Assembly (NCBI GenBank): GCA_900769555.1
Contig: CAAGHA010000158.1
Location: 33,866-97,865 of the forward strand
From: Bacteroidales bacterium
GTDB taxonomy: Bacteria; Bacteroidota; Bacteroidia; Bacteroidales; Paludibacteraceae
Length of the DNA stretch: 64,000 bases
Direction: 5' to 3'
Shown in pieces: positions 49,916-58,812 of the stretch. A program made the translations under genes and the position numbers. The notes under the pieces are model-generated. The model made no database searches, was not told the DNA's origin, and worked only from the letters and a program-made list of their open reading frames with translations. Positions within the stretch are counted from its first letter, which is position 1. Each line of letters begins with the position of its first letter.

Positions 49916-50698
49916 TTAGTAAATAAATGGTATTACACGTTTTAAATTTAGATGTTCCATTTCAGGGAACATTTTTTGATATTTTTTATATATAGTATTA
50001 GCGCGTGGTACTAAATTGGCAAACGTCCAAATTGCAAATACAGCACCTGCCCAAGACCATGTTAAAATGGCAAATCCAATCCATTCTACCAATTCTCCAA
50101 AATAATTAGCAGAGGTCACGTAGTTAAACATGCCTCCTTTGGGTAGATAATGATTGGTGTCACCTGGTTTTCGAAGGTGGCGAACAATGTAATCCGATTG
50201 GATGTTAATAAACATACCTATAAAGAATAGTATAGTTCCAATAATGAATTGTGGAGTACTTAACCAATCAATAGAATATTGATTTTCAGGGGATAGATAA
50301 AAAATCCATCCTCCTTGTATTAATCCATTTAGAGTGTTGAATATTACCCCCATCATCATTATAGAAAGGGGCATTCTGCTCTTTGATTTAAATAAGAATG
50401 GGAATATAAAAGAGCGTTGAAAATAGTGAGTCTGAAACAATAAAAAGAAAATTAATGGGGTAATTTCAAATTTTCTGTCTGAGAACCACCAACATAACAA
50501 CATAACAATAAAAACGGGTGCTTCCATTAAAATCCATCCGGTTCTATTATTAACGGATGGACCCCATTTTTTGTTGTACATAATTCCGTAACCTGCATCT
50601 ACAAAATATAGAGCTATAAACACAATCGCTGCAATGATGCACATAACAACGAGAAAGGTGTTAAATCCTGAAATCGACAAAAAATCCATAAAAATCAT
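49916..50698 (-). CDS. Steroid 5-alpha-reductase family membrane enzyme (SRD5A-like)
   Basis: A 260-residue protein with about 6-7 transmembrane helices, matching the animal SRD5A1/SRD5A2 family along its length. Visible equivalents are LMEAPVF (E59, like the active-site E57 of SRD5A2), THYFQRSF (Y92, like Y91), GMFINIQSDYIVRHLRKPG (N165, D169), GGMFNYVTSANYFGE (residues 188-201) then LVEWIGFA, and the terminal RVIPFIY. These residues bind NADPH and the 3-oxo-delta4 substrate in the human enzyme. The product would be a 5-alpha-reduced steroid or bile acid. A second possible start codon (MDFLSISG) is three codons in. It is the first gene of the operon with the OYE gene. Confidence 0.92.
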   Translation of the reverse strand: MIFMDFLSISGFNTFLVVMCIIAAIVFIALYFVDAGYGIMYNKKWGPSVNNRTGWILMEAPVFIVMLLCWWFSDRKFEITPLIFFLLFQTHYFQRSFIFPFLFKSKSRMPLSIMMMGVIFNTLNGLIQGGWIFYLSPENQYSIDWLSTPQFIIGTILFFIGMFINIQSDYIVRHLRKPGDTNHYLPKGGMFNYVTSANYFGELVEWIGFAILTWSWAGAVFAIWTFANLVPRANTIYKKYQKMFPEMEHLNLKRVIPFIY

Positions 50699-50803
50699 TT
50701 TTATTTATTTATGCGAAATTAACAATATTCTTTGATAATAAGCACAGATTCTTTGTTTTTTTTATTGTTTAACTTATACAATAAAAGGTTTATCTGTTTT
50801 TTT

Positions 50804-50835
50804 TCTGTTTATATGCCAACTTTTATTTAAATTTG
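50804..50835 (+). promoter_or_regulatory. Promoter of the mscS-like gene
   Basis: TCTG (50804-50807) and TAAATTTG (50828-50835) are separated by 20 bases, close to the consensus TTTG-N20-TAnnTTTG. The start codon is 45 bases downstream. Confidence 0.5.
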
Positions 50836-50879
50836 TGACTTGTTTAATTATTATTGAATTAATTATATTTTTTTGAAGT

Positions 50880-51791
50880 ATGGATGAATTAGATTCTTTG
50901 CAAACAGATTCAGTTTCTGTCTTGACCTCATTGATAGATGAAGAGGCTATTCAAAATGGAGATTATGAGCAGGTTGTTCATACAATCATAGATACGGGAG
51001 TTGATATGTTGTTTAGTTTTACCTCTCGAGTAGTCTTAGCTGTTATTGTATTTTTTATACTTAAGTGGATTATTAAGAAACTAAATACTATTTTGAAAAA
51101 TGCCATGGAAAAGAAAAATACAGATGTTTCTTTGGCTTCGTTTTTGAATAGTTTGGTAAGCATTACTTTAAATTTCTTAATGATAATTATCGTTATAGGA
51201 ATTTTAGGTATTGAAACCTCATCGTTTGTAGCATTGTTTGCATCTGCCGGAGTTGCTATCGGTATGGCCTTAAGCGGAACATTGCAAAATTTTGCAGGAG
51301 GTGTTATGATTATGTTGTTTAAGCCATATAGTGTGGGTGATTTTTTAGAAGCGCAAGGTGTGGTAGGAACTGTAAAAGAAATTCAAATATTTAATACGTT
51401 GATAACAACAACAGACAATAAAGTTATTATCGTTCCTAATGGAGGAATTTCAACAGGAATAATTACAAATTATTCAAAAGAAAAGTATAGGAGAGTTGAT
51501 TTTGAATTTTCCATTGGATACGGAGATGATTACGATAAAGCCAAAACAGTTTTGATGGAATTAATCAATGCAGATACTCGGATTTTGAAAGGAGGAGATG
51601 TGGCAGAACCATTTATTGCATTAAAGACTTTAAATAGTAGTTCTGTTGATATTGTGGTTAGAGTATGGGTTGAGGCTTCCAATTATTGGGGTGTATATTT
51701 TGCCATGAATGAGTCTGTGTATAAAGAATTCTCTAAACAAGGTTTGAATATTCCTTATCCGCAAATGGATGTTCATGTACATCAAGCTTAG
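50880..51791 (+). CDS. Small-conductance mechanosensitive channel, MscS family
   Basis: A 303-residue inner-membrane channel that opens under membrane tension to release solutes. It has three N-terminal transmembrane segments, the pore helix GIGMALSGTLQNFAGGVMIM-like stretch (FASAGVAIGMALSGTLQNFA), then the beta domain DFLEAQGVVGTVKEIQIFNT with PNGGISTGIITNYS, and the C-terminal alpha/beta domain ending in PYPQMDVHVHQA. Length and motifs are typical. It has its own promoter. Confidence 0.94.
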   Translation: MDELDSLQTDSVSVLTSLIDEEAIQNGDYEQVVHTIIDTGVDMLFSFTSRVVLAVIVFFILKWIIKKLNTILKNAMEKKNTDVSLASFLNSLVSITLNFLMIIIVIGILGIETSSFVALFASAGVAIGMALSGTLQNFAGGVMIMLFKPYSVGDFLEAQGVVGTVKEIQIFNTLITTTDNKVIIVPNGGISTGIITNYSKEKYRRVDFEFSIGYGDDYDKAKTVLMELINADTRILKGGDVAEPFIALKTLNSSSVDIVVRVWVEASNYWGVYFAMNESVYKEFSKQGLNIPYPQMDVHVHQA

Positions 51792-51866
51792 TGTTGATAT
51801 TGTGATTTTAGATATAATAAGACGTTGAATGAAAAAGTTTTGATGTTGTTTTAAAAGGTTTTGAAT

Positions 51867-52433
51867 ATGAGACATTTTCTTTGCTTTTTCGTTATACAAT
51901 TCTCTTCGTTTTTTGCTTTGTTGGCGCAGGAGAATTATTTGGGATGTTCCACTATTTTGTTGCATGACAAAGAGTATACTTTATGTTGGTCTGCACGGAA
52001 GAGTGATGGGCGAATATTTGAGGAGTTTTGTGTGGGTGGCGAATCGATGTCTAAATTTAGCAGTAAATTGGTGATGGAGTGTGCGACTCCGGGAAAGGGT
52101 ATTGAAGAGGAGATTAATAAACTTTTGGTCAAGTTGGCTTACCAAAAAGAGGAGAATATAGTACATAGTTTTAATCAAGTTGAGTTAGATTCTATTGGCG
52201 AGAGTCATGTTGAGTATGTACAAAGCAATGTGCAAGGAGGACGACCTTTTGTAGTTGAGTGGAATTACTGCCGATTCAAGAAGTTGGGAGATAGGGTTTT
52301 GATGATGCAGATTAAGCGCAGAGTTTACAAGGAAGAATTATCTAAGTTTCTTAAATTAGTTGAAAGGAATAGAGAAAATTGGATAAAAGAATTTCTTCGT
52401 TATGATTTAAATGAAATAAAAATTAATAAATAA
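51867..52433 (+). CDS. Hypothetical exported protein
   Basis: A 188-residue protein with an N-terminal signal peptide (MRHFLCFFVIQFSSFFALLA, then QENYLG). The rest is soluble, with mixed strands and a basic C-terminal helix. I do not recognise the family. The ATG at 51867 is chosen over the TTG two codons upstream. The stop is 8 bases before the ffh start on the same strand, so the two are likely co-transcribed, but a functional link is not evident. Confidence 0.75.
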   Translation: MRHFLCFFVIQFSSFFALLAQENYLGCSTILLHDKEYTLCWSARKSDGRIFEEFCVGGESMSKFSSKLVMECATPGKGIEEEINKLLVKLAYQKEENIVHSFNQVELDSIGESHVEYVQSNVQGGRPFVVEWNYCRFKKLGDRVLMMQIKRRVYKEELSKFLKLVERNRENWIKEFLRYDLNEIKINK

Positions 52434-52441
52434 AAATACTT

Positions 52442-53773
52442 ATGTTTGAAAATTTAGGCGAAAGGTTAGAACGCTCGTTTAAGATTTTAAAAGGAGAAGG
52501 GAAAATCACAGAGATCAATGTTGCAGAAACGTTGAAAGATGTTCGTAAAGCATTGTTGGATGCCGACGTGAACTATAAAGTAGCAAAAGTTTTTACGGAT
52601 AAAGTAAAAGAAAAAGCATTAGGTCAAAATGTTTTGACAGCCGTAAAACCGAGTCAATTAATGGTTAAAATTGTACATGATGAGTTGGCTCTATTAATGG
52701 GAGGAACCAGTGTAGATATTAATCTAGATGGACGTCCGGCTGTTATTTTAATGTCTGGGTTACAAGGTTCCGGAAAGACTACTTTTTCCGGGAAGTTGGC
52801 CAATATGTTGAAGACTAAAAAACGAAAGAAACCATTATTGGTAGCATGTGACGTATATCGTCCGGCTGCTATTGAGCAATTAAAGGTTTTAGCAACTCAA
52901 ATAGGTGTTGATGTTTATTCAAATGAAACTAGTAAAGATCCGGTTTCTATTGCTCAAGAGGCGATAGCGCAAGCAAAAGCCAATGGAAACGATGTGGTAA
53001 TTATAGATACCGCAGGACGTTTGGCTGTAGATGAGCAAATGATGGTTGAGATTGCTTCTATTAAAGAGGCTATCAAACCGCAAGAAATTCTTTTTGTTGT
53101 TGATTCAATGACGGGTCAGGATGCTGTTAATACAGCGAAAGAGTTTAATGATAGATTAGATTTTGACGGTGTTGTTTTAACTAAGTTAGATGGTGATACT
53201 CGTGGTGGAGCTGCATTGTCTATTCGTTCGGTTGTTGATAAACCAATTAAGTTTGTAGGAACTGGTGAGAAGATGGAAGCTATAGATGTTTTCCATCCGG
53301 AACGTATGGCCGATCGAATCTTAGGAATGGGTGATATTGTCTCGTTGGTAGAGAGAGCTCAAGAGCAATTTGATGAGGAAGAGGCGAGAAAATTGCAGAA
53401 GAAAATTGTTAAGAATCAGTTCGATTTCAATGATTTCTTGGGGCAAATTAACCAAATCAAGAAGATGGGTAATTTGAAGGATTTGGCTTCGATGATTCCT
53501 GGTGTTGGTAAGGCTATGAAGGATATTGATATTGATGATAATGCGTTTAAAAGTATTGAGGCCATAATATATTCAATGACCCCTGAAGAACGATCTAATC
53601 CTGCTATTTTGGATGGTAGTAGAAGAGCGCGTATTGCAAAGGGTAGTGGAACCAATTTGCAAGAGGTTAATCGTTTGTTAAAACAGTTTGAAGATACTCG
53701 TAAGATGATGAGAATGGTTACTCAGAATCAAGGGTTGGCTGGAAAAATGAAATTTGGAAAAAGATTTAGATAA
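52442..53773 (+). CDS. ffh: Signal recognition particle protein Ffh
   Basis: A 443-residue GTPase that with 4.5S RNA targets membrane proteins to the translocon. The N domain is at about residues 1-90. The G domain has GLQGSGKTTFSGKLA, CDVYRPAAIEQL, IIDTAGRLAVDEQMM and LTKLDGDTRGGAALSI. The M domain has IPGVGKAMKDIDIDD, SMTPEERSNP and RRARIAKGSGT, with a short methionine-rich tail. All motifs are intact. Confidence 0.97.
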   Translation: MFENLGERLERSFKILKGEGKITEINVAETLKDVRKALLDADVNYKVAKVFTDKVKEKALGQNVLTAVKPSQLMVKIVHDELALLMGGTSVDINLDGRPAVILMSGLQGSGKTTFSGKLANMLKTKKRKKPLLVACDVYRPAAIEQLKVLATQIGVDVYSNETSKDPVSIAQEAIAQAKANGNDVVIIDTAGRLAVDEQMMVEIASIKEAIKPQEILFVVDSMTGQDAVNTAKEFNDRLDFDGVVLTKLDGDTRGGAALSIRSVVDKPIKFVGTGEKMEAIDVFHPERMADRILGMGDIVSLVERAQEQFDEEEARKLQKKIVKNQFDFNDFLGQINQIKKMGNLKDLASMIPGVGKAMKDIDIDDNAFKSIEAIIYSMTPEERSNPAILDGSRRARIAKGSGTNLQEVNRLLKQFEDTRKMMRMVTQNQGLAGKMKFGKRFR

Positions 53774-53782
53774 TATATTGAT

Positions 53783-54667
53783 ATGAAGTTAATAGACGGA
53801 AAAGCAATAGCAGATCAAATTAAGCAAGAAATTGCTGCAGAAGTTGCTGAGATAAAGGCTGCAGGGGGAAAAATTCCTCATTTGGCGGTTATCATAGTTG
53901 GCCATGATGGTGGTAGTGAAACTTATGTTGCTCATAAGGTTAAGTCGTGTGAGCAAGTAGGATTTAAATCTACAAAAATTTGTTTTGAAGCAGATGTTAC
54001 TGAGGAGGCTTTGCTAGCTCAAATTGATGCTTTGAATAAAGATAATGATGTGGATGGATTTATTGTTCAGCTTCCTTTACCGAAACATATTTCAGAACAA
54101 AAGGTAATAGAGGCTATTGATTATAGAAAAGATGTGGATGGTTTTCATCCAATCAATGTGGGTAGAACATCAATCGGATTACCTTCGTTTGTTTCTGCCA
54201 CTCCTGCAGGTATTATGGAGTTGTTGAAACGTTATGAAATAGAGACTTCCGGTAAGCATTGTGTTGTTATTGGACGTAGTAATATTGTTGGCAAACCGGT
54301 TACTTCGTTAATGATGCAAAAGGCTTATCCTGGAGATGCTACTGTTACTATTTGCCATAGTCGTACAAAAAATTTAAAAGAGATTACTTTGCAAGCTGAT
54401 ATTATTATTGCTGCGATGGGGTCTCCTAAGTTTTTAAAAGCTGATATGGTTAAGGAAGGTGCTGTTATTATTGATGTTGGTACTACTCGTGTTCCGGCTC
54501 CTGATACAAAAACCGGCTTTAAATTGACAGGTGATGTTGATTTCGAAAATGTGGCTTCAAAGTGTAGTTACATTACTCCTGTTCCGGGTGGTGTAGGACC
54601 AATGACTATCTGCTCTTTAATGAAAAACACTTTGTTGGCAGGAAAGAAAGCGGTCTATAAAGACTAA
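53783..54667 (+). CDS. folD: Bifunctional methylenetetrahydrofolate dehydrogenase/cyclohydrolase
   Basis: A 294-residue enzyme that interconverts methylene-, methenyl- and formyl-tetrahydrofolate. Motifs: GHDGGSETYVAHKVKSCEQV (catalytic Y-x3-K), DVDGFIVQLPLPKH, DVDGFHPINVGR, VVIGRSNIVGKPVTSLMMQK and ITPVPGGVGPMTICSLM. It follows ffh by 9 bases on the same strand. A weak hairpin terminator and repeat A3 follow. Confidence 0.97.
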   Translation: MKLIDGKAIADQIKQEIAAEVAEIKAAGGKIPHLAVIIVGHDGGSETYVAHKVKSCEQVGFKSTKICFEADVTEEALLAQIDALNKDNDVDGFIVQLPLPKHISEQKVIEAIDYRKDVDGFHPINVGRTSIGLPSFVSATPAGIMELLKRYEIETSGKHCVVIGRSNIVGKPVTSLMMQKAYPGDATVTICHSRTKNLKEITLQADIIIAAMGSPKFLKADMVKEGAVIIDVGTTRVPAPDTKTGFKLTGDVDFENVASKCSYITPVPGGVGPMTICSLMKNTLLAGKKAVYKD

Positions 54668-54670
54668 TAG

Positions 54671-54696
54671 AAAAGTGTTCTTAAGCACTTTATTTT
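54671..54696 (+). terminator. Weak terminator after folD
   Basis: AAAGTG and CACTTT pair around an 8-base loop and are followed by ATTTT. The stem is only 6 bp, so this is a weak candidate. Confidence 0.4.
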
Positions 54697-54889
54697 AGGT
54701 AAGTTCTATAAATTAGGTCGAGATGAATTTGAAAAGCATTTTATTTAGATTGTTTTTATTCATAAAGGAGCGATGTGGCTATCGTAACTGAATGAATAGA
54801 AGCAAGATAAATAAAATGAATTCAAAACATTCGAAATATATTTATCTCAAATAAAAAGCTAGAATCATAATTTATATAAGTTGCCTTTA
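54696..54889. repeat. Dispersed intergenic element, family A (copy A3)
   Basis: The ends are TAGGTAAGTTCTATAAATTA and TAATTTATATAAGTTGCCTT. The interior has the family core ATAAAGGAGCGATGTGGCTA, TCGTAACTGAATGAATAGAA and AATGAATTCAAAACATTCG. It fills the gap between folD and rsmE. Confidence 0.8.
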
Positions 54890-54923
54890 GTTTATATTAC
54901 CAAATTTCTAAATTCTCTCATTT

Positions 54924-55625
54924 ATGATTTTTTATGCTCCTAATATTAATGATTCATCTTTTTTGTCGGAAGAGGAATCTGCTCATGCAATCAGAGTATT
55001 ACGTTTGGATTGCGGAGACAAGATTGAGTTGGTGGATGGATTGGGTAATTTTTATGAAGCAGAGATAATTTTTCCTCATCATAAAAGGTGTGAAGTTAGA
55101 ATTTTAAACAAAATAGAAAATTATAATGCTTTTCCTTATAGAATTCATATTGCCATAGCTCCAACTAAGAATATGGATAGAATGGAATGGTTTGTTGAGA
55201 AAGCGACAGAGATAGGAATTACAGAGATTACCCCTTTGTTGTGCCGTTATTCGGAGCGAAAAGTTATTAAGCCTGAACGATTGAATAAGATATTGATCTC
55301 TGCAATGAAGCAATCTAAGAAAGCAACTCTTCCTATTGTAAATGAGATGATTTCTTTTGATAAATTTATTAAATCTAAGCAACAGTCGGACAATTGTTTT
55401 ATTGCACATTGTTATGAGCAAGATAAAAAATCTTTAACTGAGCTTTATGTTAAGGGTGATGAGGTTACAATTGTAATTGGACCGGAGGGTGATTTTAGTG
55501 AAGATGAAGTTAGTTTGGCAATATCAAATGGTTTTCAACCTATTACTTTAGGTAACAGTCGTTTACGAACAGAAACTGCCGGTATTGTTGCTTGTCATAC
55601 TATTCATTTGTTGAATTTGCTCTAG
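54924..55625 (+). CDS. rsmE: 16S rRNA (uracil-1498-N3) methyltransferase
   Basis: A 233-residue SPOUT methyltransferase acting on the small-subunit rRNA. The N-terminal PUA-like part has SEEESAHAIRVLRLDCGDKI. The knot region has EKATEIGITEITPLLCRYSE, IVIGPEGDFSEDEVSLA and LGNSRLRTETAGIVACHTI. All family signatures are present. A strong terminator follows. Confidence 0.95.
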   Translation: MIFYAPNINDSSFLSEEESAHAIRVLRLDCGDKIELVDGLGNFYEAEIIFPHHKRCEVRILNKIENYNAFPYRIHIAIAPTKNMDRMEWFVEKATEIGITEITPLLCRYSERKVIKPERLNKILISAMKQSKKATLPIVNEMISFDKFIKSKQQSDNCFIAHCYEQDKKSLTELYVKGDEVTIVIGPEGDFSEDEVSLAISNGFQPITLGNSRLRTETAGIVACHTIHLLNLL

Positions 55626-55684
55626 TTTATTTTTTTTATAAATGATATAATCTTAATTGTGACATTTAGGCTCGGAAGAAAAAA

Positions 55685-55735
55685 GAAAAAACAGATGGTG
55701 AAAATTTAAATTTGTTTTCCCATCTGTTTTTTTTA
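55685..55735 (+). terminator. Terminator after rsmE
   Basis: AAAAAACAGATGG (55686-55698) pairs with CCATCTGTTTTTT (from 55719) and an A/T-rich loop can pair partly. A T-rich tail follows. The symmetry (A run before, T run after) allows it to work in both directions. Confidence 0.85.
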
Positions 55736-55835
55736 TTTTTTACTCTCTTTTTATATTTACTTATTGAATGAACTCTATGAAACCCTATTTGAATTGTTTT
55801 TTCAACTCTTTATACAAAAACTTATTAGATTCGAT

Positions 55836-56444
55836 TTAAATAGAGAGTTCCATTGTGTCATTTTCTTTTAAACCGCTGATTAAGAACGCGATAAAATTTT
55901 TCTTACTCTCCGGATTAGAAAAACCTAATTCCTTAAAATCACCTCTTATAAATGGAACTTCCCATCCTTTTAAAGAACAATGAATTAAAGTTGCTGCTAA
56001 TCTTGGATTTTTCACATTGAATAACTTCTGTTCATTCCCCTCTATTAAGATATTTTCTAACATTTTCTTTTCTTTGATATCAAGTCTATGGCGACTTTTC
56101 TCAACAACGTGAATATTACTAAAAAAACTAGCCTTTAGATTCCCATTTCTTGTTACTGTCTCAGAAAATAGTTTCATACGGGCATACATATAATTGATGA
56201 GTTTTTCTGCAGGATTAAGATTCTTTTGCATCTCAGATTGCAACTTGTGTGCCAATTGAAAAAGCTCAGATTCAATTACAGCATAGTATATATCTTCTTT
56301 ACTTTTGAAATAGGTATAAACGGTTCTTCTTCCTTTATTTGCCGCTATCGCAATATCCCCCATTGTAGTATTTTCAACACCTTGATTGGCAAAAAGCTCT
56401 CTTGCAACATCAATTAATATATTTCTAGTCTTTGTTGTACCCAT
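55836..56444 (-). CDS. TetR-family transcriptional regulator
   Basis: A 202-residue repressor-type protein. The N-terminal helix-turn-helix is clear: TRNILIDVARELFANQGVEN, then TTMGDIAIAANKGRRTVYTYFKSKEDIYYAVIE. The C-terminal ligand domain is not assignable. The frame opens at 56471, but the ATG at 56444 gives MGTTKTRN, the normal length, and avoids a candidate promoter. It is divergent from the ABC importer operon at 56530, only 85 bases away, so it may control it or itself. Confidence 0.92.
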   Translation of the reverse strand: MGTTKTRNILIDVARELFANQGVENTTMGDIAIAANKGRRTVYTYFKSKEDIYYAVIESELFQLAHKLQSEMQKNLNPAEKLINYMYARMKLFSETVTRNGNLKASFFSNIHVVEKSRHRLDIKEKKMLENILIEGNEQKLFNVKNPRLAATLIHCSLKGWEVPFIRGDFKELGFSNPESKKNFIAFLISGLKENDTMELSI

Positions 56445-56468
56445 AGTGAAATATTTTTTTTTACAACG

Positions 56469-56500
56469 CAAAAGTATGTTTTTTATTGCTTATTATGAAA
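56469..56500 (-). promoter_or_regulatory. Promoter of the TetR-type regulator
   Basis: On the minus strand TACTTTTG (56476-56469) matches TAnnTTTG and TTTC is 20 bases upstream (56500-56497). It lies 25 bases before the ATG at 56444. Confidence 0.5.
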
Positions 56501-56529
56501 TTTTAAAAAGTTTTTTTTAACATTGCAGA

Positions 56530-57669
56530 ATGAAAAGTTATATTTTTATATTCCATTTAAGTTTTCTATTGTTTGTTTCGTGTGCAATAGGTTCAGACAA
56601 TAATTTAAAAGATAATGAAAGCATTTTGCAGAATGAGTGTGCTTCGGAAATTGAACTCGATTTTGCTAAAAAGTTTTCAATTTTTGAAACTGATTATGGG
56701 TTTATTCTTAATCTTCATGAAGAGAATTTAAATCGCCCCTATAGACGATATTATTTAGTAAGAAATGATTCGGTAAATGTCCCTTCTGATGGAATAAAAA
56801 TCAATATTCCGATTTCTAGATTGGCTACCAATACGAGTACTGTTTTTGAATTTCTTAAATTGTTGGATGTAAGTTCTTCTATAAAAGCAACTTGTAGTAA
56901 AGAGTATATTTATTCTCAGGATATTTGTAGGGCGATTGACGAGGGAAAAATTCTTTCATTGGGCAGTTCTTATCAGTTAAATAGGGAACGATTACTTTCT
57001 GTTTCTCCTGAACTATTATTATTGTCAGATGAGATAGATGTTCCTCAAGCTATATCTTTTCCTATTTTGTATTCATGGGAGTGGAAAGAAAATTCTTCTT
57101 TGGCCCGTGCTGAATGGATAAAATTATGGGGTGTGTTGTTTGATAAATTACCCATGGCAGATTCTTTGTTTAATGAAACACTAAATAAGTATGTTGAACT
57201 TAAAAACAGAGTAACCTCTTCAGTTTTTTCTCAGCCTACAGTATTTGCCGGTAGTAGTTATGCCGGAACTTGGTATTTAACAGGTGGTGATGGTTTTATG
57301 GCTGATCTATACGAAGATGCAGGTGCAAATTTCCTTCTGTCTGATACAATGATTGGGACTGTAACTTGTGGTTTGGAATGGTTGGTTCTCCATTTTTCAG
57401 AAGCAGATTATTGGTTAAATTTTGGTGAGTCTTCATTGAAAAATATTGACGAACGATTATTGTTTTTTAAATCGGTTCAAAAGCAACAGGTTTACCATTT
57501 TTTGAAACGTTCAAAAAATAGTGAAGGGGTAGGGATCTCTGATTTTTTTGAAAGTGCAGTTGCACATCCTGATATTGTTTTGGCAGATGTTATTTCTGTT
57601 CTGCATCCTCAGTTATTACCAAATTACCAAACTATTTATATTGACAAGTGTAAAGGAGGAGAGAAATGA
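56530..57669 (+). CDS. ABC-importer substrate-binding lipoprotein (iron-chelate/B12 type)
   Basis: A 379-residue lipoprotein: signal peptide with LLFVSC lipobox (Cys at about residue 18). The two-lobe FecB/BtuF-like fold is indicated by VFEFLKLLDVSSSIKATCSK, LLSVSPELLLLSDEID, FPILYSWEWKENSSLARAEW, VFAGSSYAGTWYLTGGDGFM and HPDIVLADVISVLHPQLLP. It should bind an iron complex, haem or cobalamin in the periplasm. Its stop overlaps the permease start by 4 bases. No cobalamin riboswitch is seen in the 85-base upstream gap, so the substrate stays open. Confidence 0.9.
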   Translation: MKSYIFIFHLSFLLFVSCAIGSDNNLKDNESILQNECASEIELDFAKKFSIFETDYGFILNLHEENLNRPYRRYYLVRNDSVNVPSDGIKINIPISRLATNTSTVFEFLKLLDVSSSIKATCSKEYIYSQDICRAIDEGKILSLGSSYQLNRERLLSVSPELLLLSDEIDVPQAISFPILYSWEWKENSSLARAEWIKLWGVLFDKLPMADSLFNETLNKYVELKNRVTSSVFSQPTVFAGSSYAGTWYLTGGDGFMADLYEDAGANFLLSDTMIGTVTCGLEWLVLHFSEADYWLNFGESSLKNIDERLLFFKSVQKQQVYHFLKRSKNSEGVGISDFFESAVAHPDIVLADVISVLHPQLLPNYQTIYIDKCKGGEK

Positions 57670-58661
57670 TACGTTCCGGATACTTATTTATTTTTATTTT
57701 TTTCATTACAGTCGTTTTTTTTCTAGTAGATCTCACTGTGGGTAGTGTAAATATTCCTTTGAGTTCAGTTTGGTCAAAAGAGAGCATTTACTCTTCGATT
57801 TTTTATGAAATAAGGTTACCCAAAGCATTTACTTCTTTATTAGCAGGTGTTGCATTATCGGTTTCTGGTCTATTAATGCAGACGTTATTTCGAAATCCAT
57901 TGGCTGGTCCTTCAATTCTAGGAATTAGTTCAGGAGCAACTTTAGGGGTTGCAGTATATATATTAATCTTATCTACAATGGGATTTCCCTTAACTTTTGT
58001 TCCTGTTTATGGATCTATATTTTTTGCAATGCTTGGAGCCTTGTTGATGTTGATTGTAATTCTTTTCGCATCTTTTTCTGTTAAAGATTCTGTTACTCTT
58101 TTGGTGGTAGGGGTAATTACAGGAAGTTTGGTCTCGTCTATTGTTGCGGTTCTTCAAAATATGAGTGATCCAGAATCGGTTAAACATTTTGTAAATTGGA
58201 CTTTGGGAAGTTTGGAATTGGTTTCGATGAGTCAATTGAAATTTTTTGCTCCTATTGTTATTTTGGTGCTATTATTGCTTTTGCGTTGGGTAAAATCCTT
58301 GGATGCCTTTCTCTTAGGTGAATCTTATGCAAAAGGTCTTGGTGTTTCTGTTAGGAGTATTCGAATTATTTTAATTTTCTTTACGGCAATTTTAACAGGT
58401 GTTACAACAGCTTTTGTCGGACCGATTGGTTTTGTCGGGATTGTTGTTCCTCATGTTGCACGAATGCTTTTTAATAGTTCTAAACATACAATAATCTATC
58501 CGGCAACAATTTTGTTAGGTATGTTGACAATGTTACTATGTGATATTTTATCACAACTTCCGGATAATGGTTATGTTTTGCCTATTAATGCTGTTACGGC
58601 TTTGGTTGGGGCTCCTATTGTTTTATGGATATTGTTTGGGAAAGGTAAAATGGTGATTTGA
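57666..58661 (+). CDS. FecCD/BtuC-family ABC permease
   Basis: A 331-residue integral membrane protein with about 9-10 helices. Motifs are EIRLPKAFTSLLAGVALSVS, GLLMQTLFRNPLAGPSILGI, GASFSV-like loop and FVGPIGFVGIVVPHVARML. It is the transmembrane part of the importer for the substrate bound by the preceding lipoprotein. The matching ATPase is not directly downstream but on the opposite strand at 59171. Confidence 0.95.
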   Translation: MIRSGYLFIFIFFITVVFFLVDLTVGSVNIPLSSVWSKESIYSSIFYEIRLPKAFTSLLAGVALSVSGLLMQTLFRNPLAGPSILGISSGATLGVAVYILILSTMGFPLTFVPVYGSIFFAMLGALLMLIVILFASFSVKDSVTLLVVGVITGSLVSSIVAVLQNMSDPESVKHFVNWTLGSLELVSMSQLKFFAPIVILVLLLLLRWVKSLDAFLLGESYAKGLGVSVRSIRIILIFFTAILTGVTTAFVGPIGFVGIVVPHVARMLFNSSKHTIIYPATILLGMLTMLLCDILSQLPDNGYVLPINAVTALVGAPIVLWILFGKGKMVI

Positions 58662-58812
58662 TTGTTGTTTACAGGTGTATTTCAAATAGAAACCGAAAAT
58701 TATGGAAGTTGTTTAGTGTGAGACTAATAAACGTATGGAATAAATTTTAACTTGTTTTTGATACCATTTATATCTGCATCTTTTGTATTTTTGCAAAAAA
58801 AAGTAAAATAAA

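Noticed and set aside
56472..56529. Cobalamin riboswitch before the ABC importer
   Set aside because: The gap is too short and lacks the B12-box; cobalamin as substrate is therefore not supported by regulation.
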